A stretch of DNA of 64,000 nucleotides. Source: Pseudevernia furfuracea (taxonomy: Eukaryota; Ascomycota; Lecanoromycetes; Lecanorales; Parmeliaceae). The position numbers and the translations under genes are program-made. The stretch covers positions 124,001 through 188,000 of the forward strand of contig JAIUPT010000014.1 of NCBI GenBank assembly GCA_022315425.1, given 5' to 3'. Under the pieces are notes generated by a model. It saw only the letters and a program-made list of their open reading frames with translations, ran no database searches and was not told the origin of the DNA. Shown here piece by piece: positions 1 through 10,776 of the stretch; the first letter of the stretch is position 1, and each line of letters opens with the position of its first letter.

Positions 1-41
1 CGATTCCTCAAGTGTCCTAATACTCGTACAGCTCAACCTCG

Positions 42-526
42 GTGGTTGCCTCCGGTGGTGTCACTCGTCTCTTTCTCTCTTTCTTTCTTTCTTTCTTTCT
101 TTCCTTCTTTCTTTCATCTGTGATCAATCTATTCTATCCTATCTCAACCTATCTTATCTCACCCTATCTCATCTCATTCTATCCTATCTCACCCTATCCT
201 ATCCCATCTCACCTTATTCTATTTCATCCCGTTTCATCTCATCCCATCTCATCTCATCCCATTTCATTTCATTTCATTTCATTTCATTTCATCCCATCCC
301 ATCCCATCCCATCCCATCCCATCCCATCCCATCCCATCCCATCCCATCCCATCCCATCCCATCCCATCCCATCCCATCCCATCCCATCCCACCCCATCCA
401 CACTCTCTTCATTCACAAAGATTGAAAAGAAAGAAAGAAAGACAGACTTATATAGTCCGTCAGCAACGAACGAACGGAACGCTGCAATAATGAAGAAAAG
501 AAAGAAAGAAAGAAAGAAAGAAAGAG
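42..526. repeat. Microsatellite tract: CTTT, pentamer (CCCAT/TTTCA) and AAAG arrays
   Basis: A CTTT array (about 68-116) is followed by a long degenerate pentamer array of ATCTC/ATTTC/ATCCC units (about 120-396). From about 287 it becomes a near-perfect run of roughly twenty CCCAT units. AAAG arrays follow at about 430-445 and 493-525. The open frame across this tract encodes only a periodic Ser/His/Pro/Ile polymer and is not a gene. Confidence 0.95.
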
Positions 527-659
527 TTACGGCAAAATCTGGTATTGACTAAGATATAGCTATGAATGACTTTTTCAAATCGCACGCGAATGCGTTTGGG
601 GGCGTGTGGGGACGTCGGACGTTAAGTATTGAGCTGGAGTGGAGTGAACTGTATATACT

Positions 660-931
660 TGTATATGAGAGAGAGGAAGGGAGGGAGAGAGAGGGATAGA
701 GAGGGAGAGAGAGAAAGGAAGTAAATAAGTGAGTGAATGAGAGAGAGAGAAAGAGAGAGAGAGGGAGTGAGTGAATGAGTGAATAAATAAATGAGTGAGT
801 GAGTGAATAAGTGAGTGAGTGAGTGAGTGAGTGAGTGAGTGAGTGAGTGATAAATGAGAGCTTCGGGGTAGGATCTTCAAAGTGATTTGAATGAATGAAT
901 AAATGGATGGATGGATGGATGTATGTATGTA

Positions 932-972
<41 letters not shown>

Positions 973-1100
973 AGAGAGAAAGAGAGAAAGAAAGAGAGAG
1001 AGACAGAGAGAAAAGAGCACAGAAAGCATTTGAGATAGAACTCGTTTACTTATGCTCATGTGAAGAGAGAGAGAGGGGGGAGAGGGGGGGGGGGGTCACA
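660..1100. repeat. Microsatellite tract: GAGA, GAGT, GGAT/GTAT, GT and G-rich arrays
   Basis: GA-rich repeats (about 665-770) pass into a GAGT/GAAT array (about 770-850). Then come GAAT/GGAT/GTAT units (about 885-938), a perfect GT run (about 936-968), another GA array (969-1015) and a G homopolymer region (about 1074-1095). Open frames here on both strands are simple-repeat artefacts. Confidence 0.95.
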
Positions 1101-1215
1101 GCTGTTCAATAGAGAAAAAGAAAAATTGCCCGCAAAGGAAAGATTGATTCTACAGTACAAGAAGAGCACGGGTTGCGACCTTTCATAGACGTTGGTCTAG
1201 TACCCCTACACAAAA

Positions 1216-3024
1216 GTGGCTCTCGTCCCTGTCTGCCTATATGTCTGTCTGTCTGTATGTCTGTCTGTAAGTCTGTCGCACGGTGAATTACATGTGATGC
1301 CCTCTCCACCATCACGTCACTCGCGGGAGCTCCAAGATGCGTTTTCCCGGGAGCAAAACGGCCCGCTTGACGAGGCACGCTTTCGCACGCCAGAGTTGTG
1401 CATGCTTGCTGCCGTTAGTGAGCAGCAGGATGTCAAACCCGTTGGGTCGGAAATTCAGCGGACGAAAGAGCATCGACGGACTTCTCGAGAGGAATGAAAG
1501 GGGGTTAGTGATACGGATTCTGAGGCTGATACTGCGGTTGCGACGGATGTTGTAAGGAAGGAAAGCAAGAACGGGGCTGGAGGGAAGGGTATTGGACAGG
1601 CTTGCTGAGATAGTGTCACGGGAGAAGGCGAAGGGAAGATGGCAATTCATGTTTGCCGCGGCTGCAACGATTGAAGAGGCGGAGCACACGACTGTGTATC
1701 TCGCTAAGAATGGTGGGCTTGATCACGTCGATGCTGGTATGCTCAGGCTCTTGGAGGTCTGGATCAGAGCAATAGCCAATGGTGGGCGACGTCCATTAAA
1801 TGTTGAAGAGAAAGTCATGTGGGAAAAATTGATGAGATACTATGCGAAGAGGCTTGAGTGCTATCAGGTACAGTTCTTGGAGGCCTACGATAAGTACGTG
1901 GTCAATCTGCGTGCCAGGGCAGTCACAGCGATAGCACAGAAGTTTTTGGAGCTCGCGAGGCCATGTCATGAGACTGATAAGGAGGGAAAGGCCAGTGTCG
2001 ATTGGAGTCAGGTGGTGTCTTCGGCCTACGGGTTGCGCTATGACACCATGTTGGATTCAAGCCATGAGAAGATGGTGCAGGATACTGCGCTTAAGATCTG
2101 GCCTAGCGAGCAAGAGGAGAAGTTGGGCGGGTCGACCAAGAGTGCCACCCGAAAAGTTTGGCAATGTATCGTGCTTCTTAGTCGTCTCCGTGTTGCCTAT
2201 GGGACCTTTGTCGAAAGTGCACTGCATTCCGAAACATTCAGATAGACAAGATTCGATAGCCAAGCCATTGAGTTGGCGAGATATGCTGATGAGAAGATGA
2301 CACCGATTACAAGGCTTCCGGACACTGTTCTGACGGATTTTGGTCAAATGAATTCCAAGGAGCAGACTCTCGCTCGCACTTATTATAACCAACTTCGTTC
2401 ACGCCAAGGTCCAGTTGCTAATGTACTTGCTAAGTAGCCGTCTCCAAGGTTCAACGATTCCAAACTGTTTGGTTACATGGGCTGCAGCAAGAAGACCTGC
2501 TATCTCTGTGGCAAGCTGCTTTCCGGACACGGAGCCTTTCGTACAAGGGGATCACATGGCAAAGTCTACCATCGGTGGAGTGTGCCTGCAATGGCCGATG
2601 TGCTTTTTGAATCTGTCTTGATCATCAAAGCAGATATCATGCAGATAGAGGATGACATGACTGTAAGATTTGAGAAATCCATGAAAACACCGAACTTAGT
2701 CGAAGTAGCAGAGAGCTCGGCCGGACTCTCTCCGCATTCCCAGTCCTCCTTATCGGTCTGAAGGCGTCAACAGCTGGATGTCAAGGTTGAAGCGGAGGAT
2801 AACCCCAGGCAAAACAATGCACGTAAAGACCAACCAGTTTACACATTAGGGAGGCGGCGAACCGGATTGAATGCTATCCGCATACCAGCAAAACGAAAAA
2901 GTTCGACAGAAATGGTACTCCTGCATACTTACGAGTTTCGATGCGAAAGCAAATATGTCGGACTGCCAAGACCAGCGCCCCAAATGCTTAGAGGGACTTG
3001 GTCGAATTTACTGGAACCAGTGTG
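1216..3024 (+). pseudogene. Decayed OTT_1508-like deaminase-domain protein
   Basis: One frame stays protein-like from 1592 to 3024 but is broken by TAG at 2243-2245, TAG at 2435-2437 and TGA at 2759-2761. Coding-like text continues in the same frame across each stop, for example RFDSQAIELARYADEKM after the first and PSPRFNDSKLFGYMGCSKK after the second. The region from 2465 carries the hallmark GCSKKTCYLCG followed by HGAFRTRGSHGKVYHRWSVP, typical of the fungal OTT_1508-like deaminase family, with the CxxC zinc ligands. The expected upstream His-Ala-Glu catalytic motif is not intact; VANVLAK stands near its place. An acidic N-terminal piece (about 1300-1590) lies in another frame and also contains a stop. 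Multiple unrecognised introns are a less likely alternative, because the frame does not change across the stops. The deaminase assignment is from motif recognition. Confidence 0.7.
1225..1280. repeat. GTCT tetranucleotide array
   Basis: An imperfect GTCT array with occasional GTAT/GTAA units closes the 1.3-kb simple-sequence block. It sits directly before the decayed deaminase-like gene. Confidence 0.9.
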
Positions 3025-4746
3025 ACGGGCTCCGGAGAATGAGCACGTGAAGGATCTGATGGAAAGCGTGGCAGGTAAAAACAGGTAGGACAGCGGTGCA
3101 GGAGGCAATGCTCGAATCCATGATATCAGGGACTCTGGCATACATGGCAATCACTGCATGTGACATTGAAGTATGTGCGGATGATGCCAGCAAGTGCCTA
3201 ATCAGCACGCTTCCAAAAATCCAAGCATGCAGGGGGATGGCCAACCCGGGGCGAGTTACTCCAGCACTCAGCTCTCTCAGACAGTGAAGATGGAAGGTGA
3301 TATGAGTCTGATGATGCAGGGATGGGAGGCACGCTGTGATCGTCAATATGCTGTGTCGTCTTCCGCCACGTGGTTTTGTCAAGTAGATTATTCCTGGTGA
3401 ATTGATTGGACCAGGCATGTTTGTGGCAAGCATGAAGATTGCAATTGATGCTCACTGCATGCAAGGAGATCAACGGCAGGCAGGTGGCAAATATTGATGC
3501 ACCTCATACAGTACATGGAAGCCGAGAGAATCCGTACCAAGGCTCTTGCAGATGCACTTGCCGCCATTCCCGGGCTCCCACCTCGGCCGGGTTTAAGGTG
3601 TTAGGATTCAGACTTGCTCATACTTTACATTCCATTATGAAAGGTTCAGGATAAGGGGGGACACGGATGAACTTTTCTGAAGCTCGGCCGAGCTGCAACT
3701 CCCGGCTTTCCTTGCCATGCACGATGGGAACAGATGGAATACCTATCATCCATTTCATTTCCTTTCCTTTCCTTTCAACGGTCGCTGAGGGTTATCGCGG
3801 TTCACGGCTGAATAGAGAATAGATAAGCGCGCAGAAGTGAAAGTGAAAGCGGTACAAGTTGGTCGTTTAGACTTTAGCCGGAGCGGAGGTGGCGAGCTCG
3901 GAGATATCAGATCTCGGCTGAAAGTACTCTAGAGTCTCTAGAGTATAAGATAGGGCTGAATATGAAGCGTTTTGAAGAGTCTAGACCGGAAAGACGTCAC
4001 TACTTTATGTATCTTTCACTTTTCCATTATTACCTTATGCATATGCATGAAGCGTGAAAGAATAATTCTTAATGGGATAATAATAATAATAATAATCCAT
4101 GATAATCAATGATGATGATAATTGATGTTAACAATAATAATGGCGTTTTCTCCACCTTTTTCGCCCAACGTTCTCGTCCTGGGGTACTCAAAAAACGATA
4201 AAATCCTCACTGCTCAGATCTTTCCTGCATCTCGCTGCATCTCAACTGCCGCCTCTTCGCCCCACCATCCCGAGTGATGAGACCAATAGGATTTCAGGGA
4301 GAAACGCTGCTGACACATCATTGGCCAGTTTCGGAAGCGCTGGAAGAGCTAAGGATGTAGTGACCGGGGTAGCTTTGGGTCACTTTCGATAGTGGCATGC
4401 ATTGGCGTCATTTCATCCAAGAAAAGAAAAATTAAATTCCACACATCGAAATACCCATGAAATATTTAATCTTTCGTAAACTTTCTACCCAATGAGAGCA
4501 AAGATGGATACAGGTGATGCAGTCATGACCTCAGCAATGCAGCTACCCGAAGTTCCTGGCATTACGCGGTGATAAGAGTGACGAAAGCAATCCATTGTTG
4601 ATTCGGTAAACGCTAATTTACTCGCAGTTGCCACTCATGCTCATACTCATGCCATATAATCTCCATCTCGCCCATTTCTTTACCTTTCTTTTCCTTCACA
4701 TTCATTCGCATCTGAATTAGCGGCACAAACATCTCGAAGCTTCAAC
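3025..4746. other. Intergenic, no supported gene
   Basis: Only short, inconsistent open frames occur here. A TAA/TAATAA microsatellite lies at about 4077-4100 and a CTTTC run at about 3762-3776. The last 150 bases are pyrimidine-rich and form the likely promoter and 5' leader of the secreted ferritin-like gene. Confidence 0.6.
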
Positions 4747-6518
4747 ATGTTGACCCGCTCAGCAATCGCTGCCCTTCTGGCGCTGGCACCAGCCGTCCGA
4801 GCTGCCCCCGCTCCTCAAGTCACCGAGCCTGCATCTTTCGGTCCTGATACCCAGGTGTCATACCAAGCTCAGAGTACTGCTGGCCCTGATTACCCACTCG
4901 CTGAGGAGCTCGGTGATGGATACACCAGCGCCACTTACCATGGTCCTTACACCGGCACACCGACAACCACCGGTGCCGCAAACGGACCGACGACTCTGGC
5001 CGCCTCCATCGCACCCTTGCCGTTGAACCCGACGGCGACCTACTACAACACCGGTGGCAAGCCCATCAACCCTCTTCCAGCTCCATACACTCCAGCTGGT
5101 GGTTTGGGCACGAATGGCTCGCTCCCACGCTACATGGTGGAGAGTGACTTCGATTACGAGTCGATCGCCTTGGGCTTGTACCAGGTTCGACTTCTTCACC
5201 TTCGTTATTCCAGGAGTCCTACTGACCAGTAACAGGAATGGATTGAGCTCGACCTCTTCCACGACGGTCTCGCCCGCTTCTCCGAGGCCGAATTTCTCGA
5301 GGCTGGTCTCAATGCTGAATACATGTCTCTCATCGAGTTCATGGCCGACCAGGAAACCGGACACGCCACCCTGTTGACCAACATGCTCGGTGAGACGGCA
5401 CCCAAGCAGTGCATCTACGACTATCCATACAACACCGTCCGTGAGTGGCTCGACTTTATGCAGCGTTTGACTCGCTTCGGAGAATCCGGCGTCTGGGGCT
5501 TCATCAACCATCTCGACTCACGTGAAGTTGGCCAGCTTTTGGCTCAATCGATTGCTACCGAGGCTCGCCAGCAGCAGATCTTCCGCCAAATGAGCGGTCT
5601 TACTCCGATGGATGTATGGTTCGAGAACGGCTGGTGAGTTGGTTTGTTGAGCAATGGAAGCGGTATGGGAAGCTGACTCTCGAGAAGGCCTCAGTCGTGG
5701 TCATGGACCATGCTTGCTCCTTATATCAGCTACTGCCCTGAGAACCAGACTCGTCTCGGTACGTAATATCCAGGATTCCCGTGGGGCGACAGCACAGTTA
5801 ATAGTCTTACAGCATGGCAAAATTTCCCCGTTCTTCACATCTTGAACAATGCCAACATCAACCGCTACTCTCCCAATGACACCGCCCAGGATGGCAGCGA
5901 GGTCACTGGCTCTCGTATCACCGATCCGTCCGTCTCAAACTTGACGTCAGGCTCATGCGAGAATCTCAATGTTACGGGCTATGGTTGCGGTCCATCAGTT
6001 GCACACGTACGTTGAAATTGTTTCCGTCGAACCTGTATCACAGTGCTGATTCTCCATTAGAACAAGTCCGAGCCACTTTCATTCCCCGGGAAGAAAGTCC
6101 TCCTTTCTTGGGATGCCCCTGGTCAAGGTAAACATTTCCACTCTCTCGTTCTCGTTTTACAAACAGTTGGCTGACATCCCTCGCAGCGGTTGGTCCCAAC
6201 AACAGCTACGTGACATCTACCACCGCAGGCGCACCCGCGTGGGTTGGATGGAGCCAGCAGCTCAACTTGACGTATGTTCTCTACCGCCGCTGCATTCTTG
6301 TTCAAGCTGACAGCAAAATCAGATATTCCCCACTGACCCTCACATCGAATTCCACCGGCTTCACATACCAACCGGAGGGCTACGTCTACGGTTCTGATGG
6401 CATCATCAACGGCACCATGGCCATTATGCTCACAGACCTCGATCTGTTCGTCACGCCATTCAACACCTCCATGTTGAATCCCCACATTGTGGCATTAGGG
6501 CTTTACATGGCAGGCTAA
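4747..6518 (+). CDS. Secreted ferritin-like domain protein (Rds1-type)
   Basis: Predicted as join(4747..5184,5236..5633,5688..5758,5813..6006,6061..6127,6187..6271,6323..6518), 482 residues. All six introns (51-59 bp) have GT/AG ends and restore one frame. The N-terminus MLTRSAIAALLALAPAVRAA is a secretion signal, followed by a Pro/Thr-rich linker. From residue 147 (EWIELDLFHDGLARFSEAEF) a ferritin-like helical domain begins, with MADQETGHATLLTNML and a family-typical GWPQSWSWTMLAPYI segment that fixes the third and fourth exons. Many NxT/NxS sequons follow. Fungal Rds1-like proteins are stress-, nutrient- or sexual-stage-induced; a di-iron role is suggested by the fold but unproven. The usual family length and intact frame suggest an active gene. 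Confidence 0.87.
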
Positions 6519-8280
6519 AGAACTGTCTTGTTGATTTTCGTATCGTCGCTCGGCTGTTGTCTCCACGCAGCATAATGCCTTTACGAGATTGTATCACTAA
6601 TACAAAAGCGCTTCGTACATAGCAGCAGCGATAAGACCCATAATCCTAATGCATTCACTACCAATCGTGCCTACTGTTTCGAGTGCCTAGTGGTATTTTC
6701 CCCCAGACAGATATGGTTGCGGCTTAGCTCTCACTGGCCCCTATCGCTTCTTGTCTGTCTCCAGAAGCTTCCTACCCTCGCTATCTTACCTTAGCCTTCC
6801 CACTCACATCATACATAACAACGCCCAAGGTAGGGTCCTCACTCACCTCACCTCACTCACCTCACCTCACCTCACCTCACCTCTCATCTCCACGATCATA
6901 CATACCTCTTGCCCTTCTAGATAGATAGATAGAACGTTGCATTGCATTTCATCGATTCATCGAAAAGAAGAAAGGGTCGCTTGAGTTGCGGGGTTGCGGA
7001 GGGATTGAAGTTGGTGTCGGTGTTGATGTGCTCGCTCGGGTGAGTTTTGAGTCGGAAGGAAGTTTGTGATTTGGAAAAGGTTGAATTGATATCTGGTTAC
7101 GTACATAACGCTGGAGAGAGAGAGAGAGAGAGAGAGAGGGGAAAAAGGCAAGAACAAGACGGACGCTTTTATATGGGGGGGTATCTCGCGAATGATACTA
7201 CATAGCCATAGCAAAAAGGCCGCTTCGGACTAAGATCACAATAAAGGACCGATGACGCCGAATCTATCTAACCCAAGGGGGGTCACCTGTGCCTCCGGAC
7301 GAGCAGCAGGACTTTATATTATTCATTATTAGGAAAAGAAGGCGGTATGAACCGTTGCGGTGGTTTGACCAATGGCAGACAAAAAGGGGTGCTAGAAGAA
7401 GCTTCTTACAGCCAGCCACGACCACTGACCTATATCCCATGTCAGGTTTGCATCATTGCTGCGACATGATGAGAAGCCAGACTTACCTCCACCGCCCGAA
7501 GACAGGAAGTATGACGTGTCCCCACGCCCAATTATGGCGTCGCCTTCTTCCAGAGTGATATCGCTGTGTGCCTTTTTTGCTTCTGGAGTGTAGGAAGGCG
7601 TGTTCACAAAGATGCGAGCCCGTCAAGATGGTGTAGAACCCTGTCTCCGAGCATAGCCTGTTCAGAGCGATGTGGACATGTACCTGATCTTTGCGACCGA
7701 CGCGGAGCAGCGGCATGTGTCGGGAAGGACGTGTTTGCTGTCTGCTGCTTATACTCGTACGGTGAATCAATCTTGTTGTCAAGTCCGCACCTTGGGGATG
7801 AAACAATACTGGCGAAGAGTAGGCGATCTGGGGAACAAGGTCGGCGGAGCGAGACTCGTGAGAAGAGGTACGGTCTGCAGCTGATTGATGTGCAACTAGG
7901 AGATGATGTGCTGCTGAGCAGACGCACGATTTGTGTATATAGATTGATAGGTCTGAAGGTGTGAGACAGCCTGTGCTGCTGCCTCGGTTCTAGATCCTGC
8001 GAGTTCGGATGAGTGTTCGGCCCGAAGCCAAGGTTTGACAGATGATGATGATGTCATTTTTCGAGGCTGATGTAGGTACTGGTTTGTGAGGCAATTAATC
8101 AACTTGGCTTTTTCTTTTCACAAAGAGAATCACCGACCTTTTTATATTTAACCAGACTGCTTTGAAGCCCTCACTTCGCTTCACCGCTTCTCATCGCCCC
8201 GTAAAATCGGAGCTCTTCGCACCCCTCCAGAGTACCGGGACTTGCAGAAACCATCGAATCACAGCTGCTCTAAGGACAAC
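6519..8280. other. Intergenic with microsatellites; one unproven minus-strand exon
   Basis: TCACC repeats (about 6837-6885), a TAGA tetramer (about 6920-6934) and a GA run (about 7113-7138) occur here. On the minus strand, a frame from about 7606 to 7490 reads TPSYTPEAKKAHSDITLEEG and then DAIIGRGDTSYFLSSGGG. It meets a consensus GTAAGT donor near 7491. A TGA just upstream in that frame, with no convincing acceptor, prevents a gene model. No rRNA or tRNA was recognised. Confidence 0.5.
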
Positions 8281-8745
8281 ATGTCTTCCACAGGATCTTC
8301 AGATTCTGGCTCGAATCCTTCCATGCTGCACGGCCATGCAGCGTACGTCGCTGCTGCCGCAAAGGTACGTAAACATTGTACTTGCATCGGCCCCATGTCT
8401 CCTGCTTGTGTTTAATCTCGAAGAATCCCCCACCGGTCGTTCAATAGCATCACAATATAGCCGCTTTGACCTCTCATGTCGTCTTGATCGTCAGAAGTCT
8501 TGACTAAAACTTCACCTCTTTCTGCGTAGGAGACTATCGGATCATACACCTCCACGGATATGCAGAATGCAGGCAGCGCCGATAAGCAAGTTGCGGTCGA
8601 AGAGATGCGTGCTGCGAAGCAGGCTAGCGACTCTCAAGGCGGGGAAATAAGCAAGAACCAGACACTTGGCAAAGTGGAGCAGAGCCTGGGAGGTGCAACG
8701 GGCTGCGAAGGCATGGAAGAAGAAGGAGCGAAGCGGCAGGCTTGA
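8281..8745 (+). CDS. Small CsbD-like stress protein
   Basis: Predicted as join(8281..8364,8530..8745), 99 residues. Exon 1 starts MSSTGSSDSGSNPSMLHGHA and ends in AAAAK at a GTACGT donor. After a 165-bp intron, exon 2 resumes with ETIGSYTSTDMQNAGSADKQ. The C-terminal GKVEQSLGGATGCEGMEEEG matches small fungal CsbD-like proteins, which carry a HGHAxYxxGxxKETIG segment and a GCEGMxxEG tail. Such proteins are hydrophilic, Ala/Gln/Lys-rich and linked to stress in bacteria; the molecular role in fungi is not established. The protein has no signal peptide or membrane segment. The join is phase 0 on both sides, which supports the model. Confidence 0.75.
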
Positions 8746-9357
8746 GTCGTATTCCGGCGCAGGCTAGGCGCACGTTTGTGATTGGAAGGAAAGGATGGAC
8801 GTGAGGAGTGCTAGAAAGGCGAAGAATGAATTCTCGAAGGATTGGCACTGTGAAATGAGGGGAAGGACATGATTCCTGAAAGTCATCTGTTGCTGGAGAG
8901 TGAAACTCGTAGGGTTTTCAGCTAGTTTCACAGATTCTCCAAAATTATCCGAGTGTCTGGGGTACATATATCCGTAGAGTAAAGTAGCCAGGCAAAGTCA
9001 ATTCGACTTTCTTGTTTGTTCGCCGGCGCATTTGTTTGTTTGCCAGCGCGTATGCCACATACAGTGCATCCATCTAACTTACGCACGTCATCCTGCATCG
9101 CAGCTGCACTCGAGATTTGCTTGCTTGCAAGTTGCTAAAAGATAAAAGATACATGGGATAAAAAAATAAGTTGGGAACGCGCCGTTGCGACGGCCAAAAT
9201 GAAGATCTCCCGTTCATTGATCGACGCTACTATACTAGTACATAGCTTATACGAGTACTAGAAGGAGCTAAAGAAGTTCAATCCTCTAAAATTTGTCCAG
9301 CTTTCATCCCACAACAATGCGCTAGCGGAATTCTTTGCACAAACAGAAAACAGAAAC
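8746..9357. other. Intergenic, nothing recognised
   Basis: This holds the 3' flank of the CsbD-like gene and the 5' flank of the enoyl-thioester reductase. Two near-identical short units (TTTGTTTG followed by cgccGGCGC or ccaGCGCG) lie around 9014-9050. No open frame has coding character. Confidence 0.5.
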
Positions 9358-10776
9358 ATGCTGCATAAAAATTCCCCGATGATCACGCTGCTGACTGCAT
9401 CATGCCGCTGTCGGTCACCGAGAGGACAATGCAACACCACCCAACACCATCACCGCACCCCAACAGTTCATCGACCCCGCAACATTTCCACATATGGATA
9501 CACCCAAGCTAAATCCCTCGTCTACCCCAAACACGGCAGCCCGAGTGAGGTGCTCAAGTACGTCGGTACCTGCATCTCTGCATGAAAGCAAAAGCGGGCA
9601 CTGCTGAATGTATCGGCACCCAACAGTCTACACACGCACAGCATTGGGCCGCCACATTCTTCCCTTGTGACCCTTCGAACTCTCTCAGCTCCCCTGAATC
9701 CTGCGGACATCAATCAGATACAAGGTACCTATCCTACCGTCCCTCCCTTTACGAGTACGCTCGGCACGCCGCAACCGACTGCAGTTCCGGGAAATGAAGC
9801 TTGCTTTGAGGTGCTGGCGGCCGGCTCTGGGGTCAAGAGCGTGTCGAAGGGGGATTGGGTCATTGCCAAGCATACGGGTTTGGGGACATGGAGGACGCAT
9901 TTGCAGCTTGAGGAGGAGAAGGTGATGAGAGTGGAGAAGGAGGGATTGAGGAGTAAGCAGGTGGGAACTGTTGGGGTGAGTTCGCTGTTGGAGTGTCTCC
10001 TTATGACGTTGCACAAGATTTTTTTCGACAAGAAAATGTGGCCTACACTCTTCGTCGACCGGCATTTACCAGAGAGAAACACTGCTGACTCCGAACTCTT
10101 CAAGGTGAACCCGGTCACTGCCTACCGTATGCTGAAAGACTTTGTCAAGCTAGACGAAGGCGACTGGTGGATACAGAATGGCGCCAACAGCGGCGTAGGC
10201 AGAGCAGCCATACAGTTAGGAAAGAGGTGGGGTTACAATTCTATCGCCGTCATCCGATCACGGCCAGGTGAAGAGGGCGAGAAGCTCAAGAAAGAACTTG
10301 AAGACCTAGGCGCTACGAAGGTTGTCACCGACGAAGAAATGCAACAGAAAGGCTTCAAAGACCAAGTCAAAGAATGGACGAATGGCGGCCGCTCTCCCCT
10401 CAAACTCGCCCTCAACTGTGTCGGTGGCGACGCCGCAATGGCCATGGCCAGTCCTCTCTTCGCAGGTGCCTGCATGGTCACCTACGGTGCCATGTCCAAG
10501 TCGCCCATGCGTGTGGGAGCGTCGATGCTCATCTTTAAAGACCTACGCTTCTCTGGCTTTTGGGTTAGTAGGTGGAGTGATGCGCATCCGGAAGAGAAGA
10601 AGAAGACAGTAGATGAGTTGTTGGAGATGATGAGGAGGGGAGAGTTCAGGGACACGCCGATGGTGGAGGTGAGGTGGGATTGGGAGACGGAGAAGGAGGT
10701 GCTGGTTGAGGCCGTGCAGGGGACGCTGGAAGGGTTTAGGAAAGGCAAAGGGGTCTTTGTTTTTGGGGATACATGA
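9358..10776 (+). CDS. ETR1: Mitochondrial trans-2-enoyl-(acyl-carrier) reductase
   Basis: Predicted as join(9358..9557,9627..9975,10105..10776), 406 residues. The second intron is 129 bp, divisible by three and stop-free, so an uncorrected reading would insert 43 false residues. Removing it gives VGTVGVNPVTAYRML, the expected family sequence. The product is a medium-chain dehydrogenase/reductase without zinc. Recognisable parts are an Arg/His-rich presequence that could target mitochondria, SAPLNPADINQIQGTYP, GNEACFEV and the Rossmann glycine motif NGANSGVG. In the family this enzyme reduces enoyl thioesters with NADPH in mitochondrial type II fatty acid synthesis, which feeds lipoate. The first intron border (phase 2, yielding EVLNLHTHS) is well supported. 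Assignment by recognition of the family; no search was run. Confidence 0.88.

Noticed and set aside
7566..7964. 132-codon plus-strand frame
   Set aside because: No motif, Cys/Arg-rich, and overlaps several equally open frames; composition is not coding-like.
9976..10104. Coding sequence of 43 residues inside the enoyl-thioester reductase
   Set aside because: The stretch has GTGAGT and AAG borders, length 129, and interrupts the conserved GTVGVNPVTAYRML; it is a stop-free intron.
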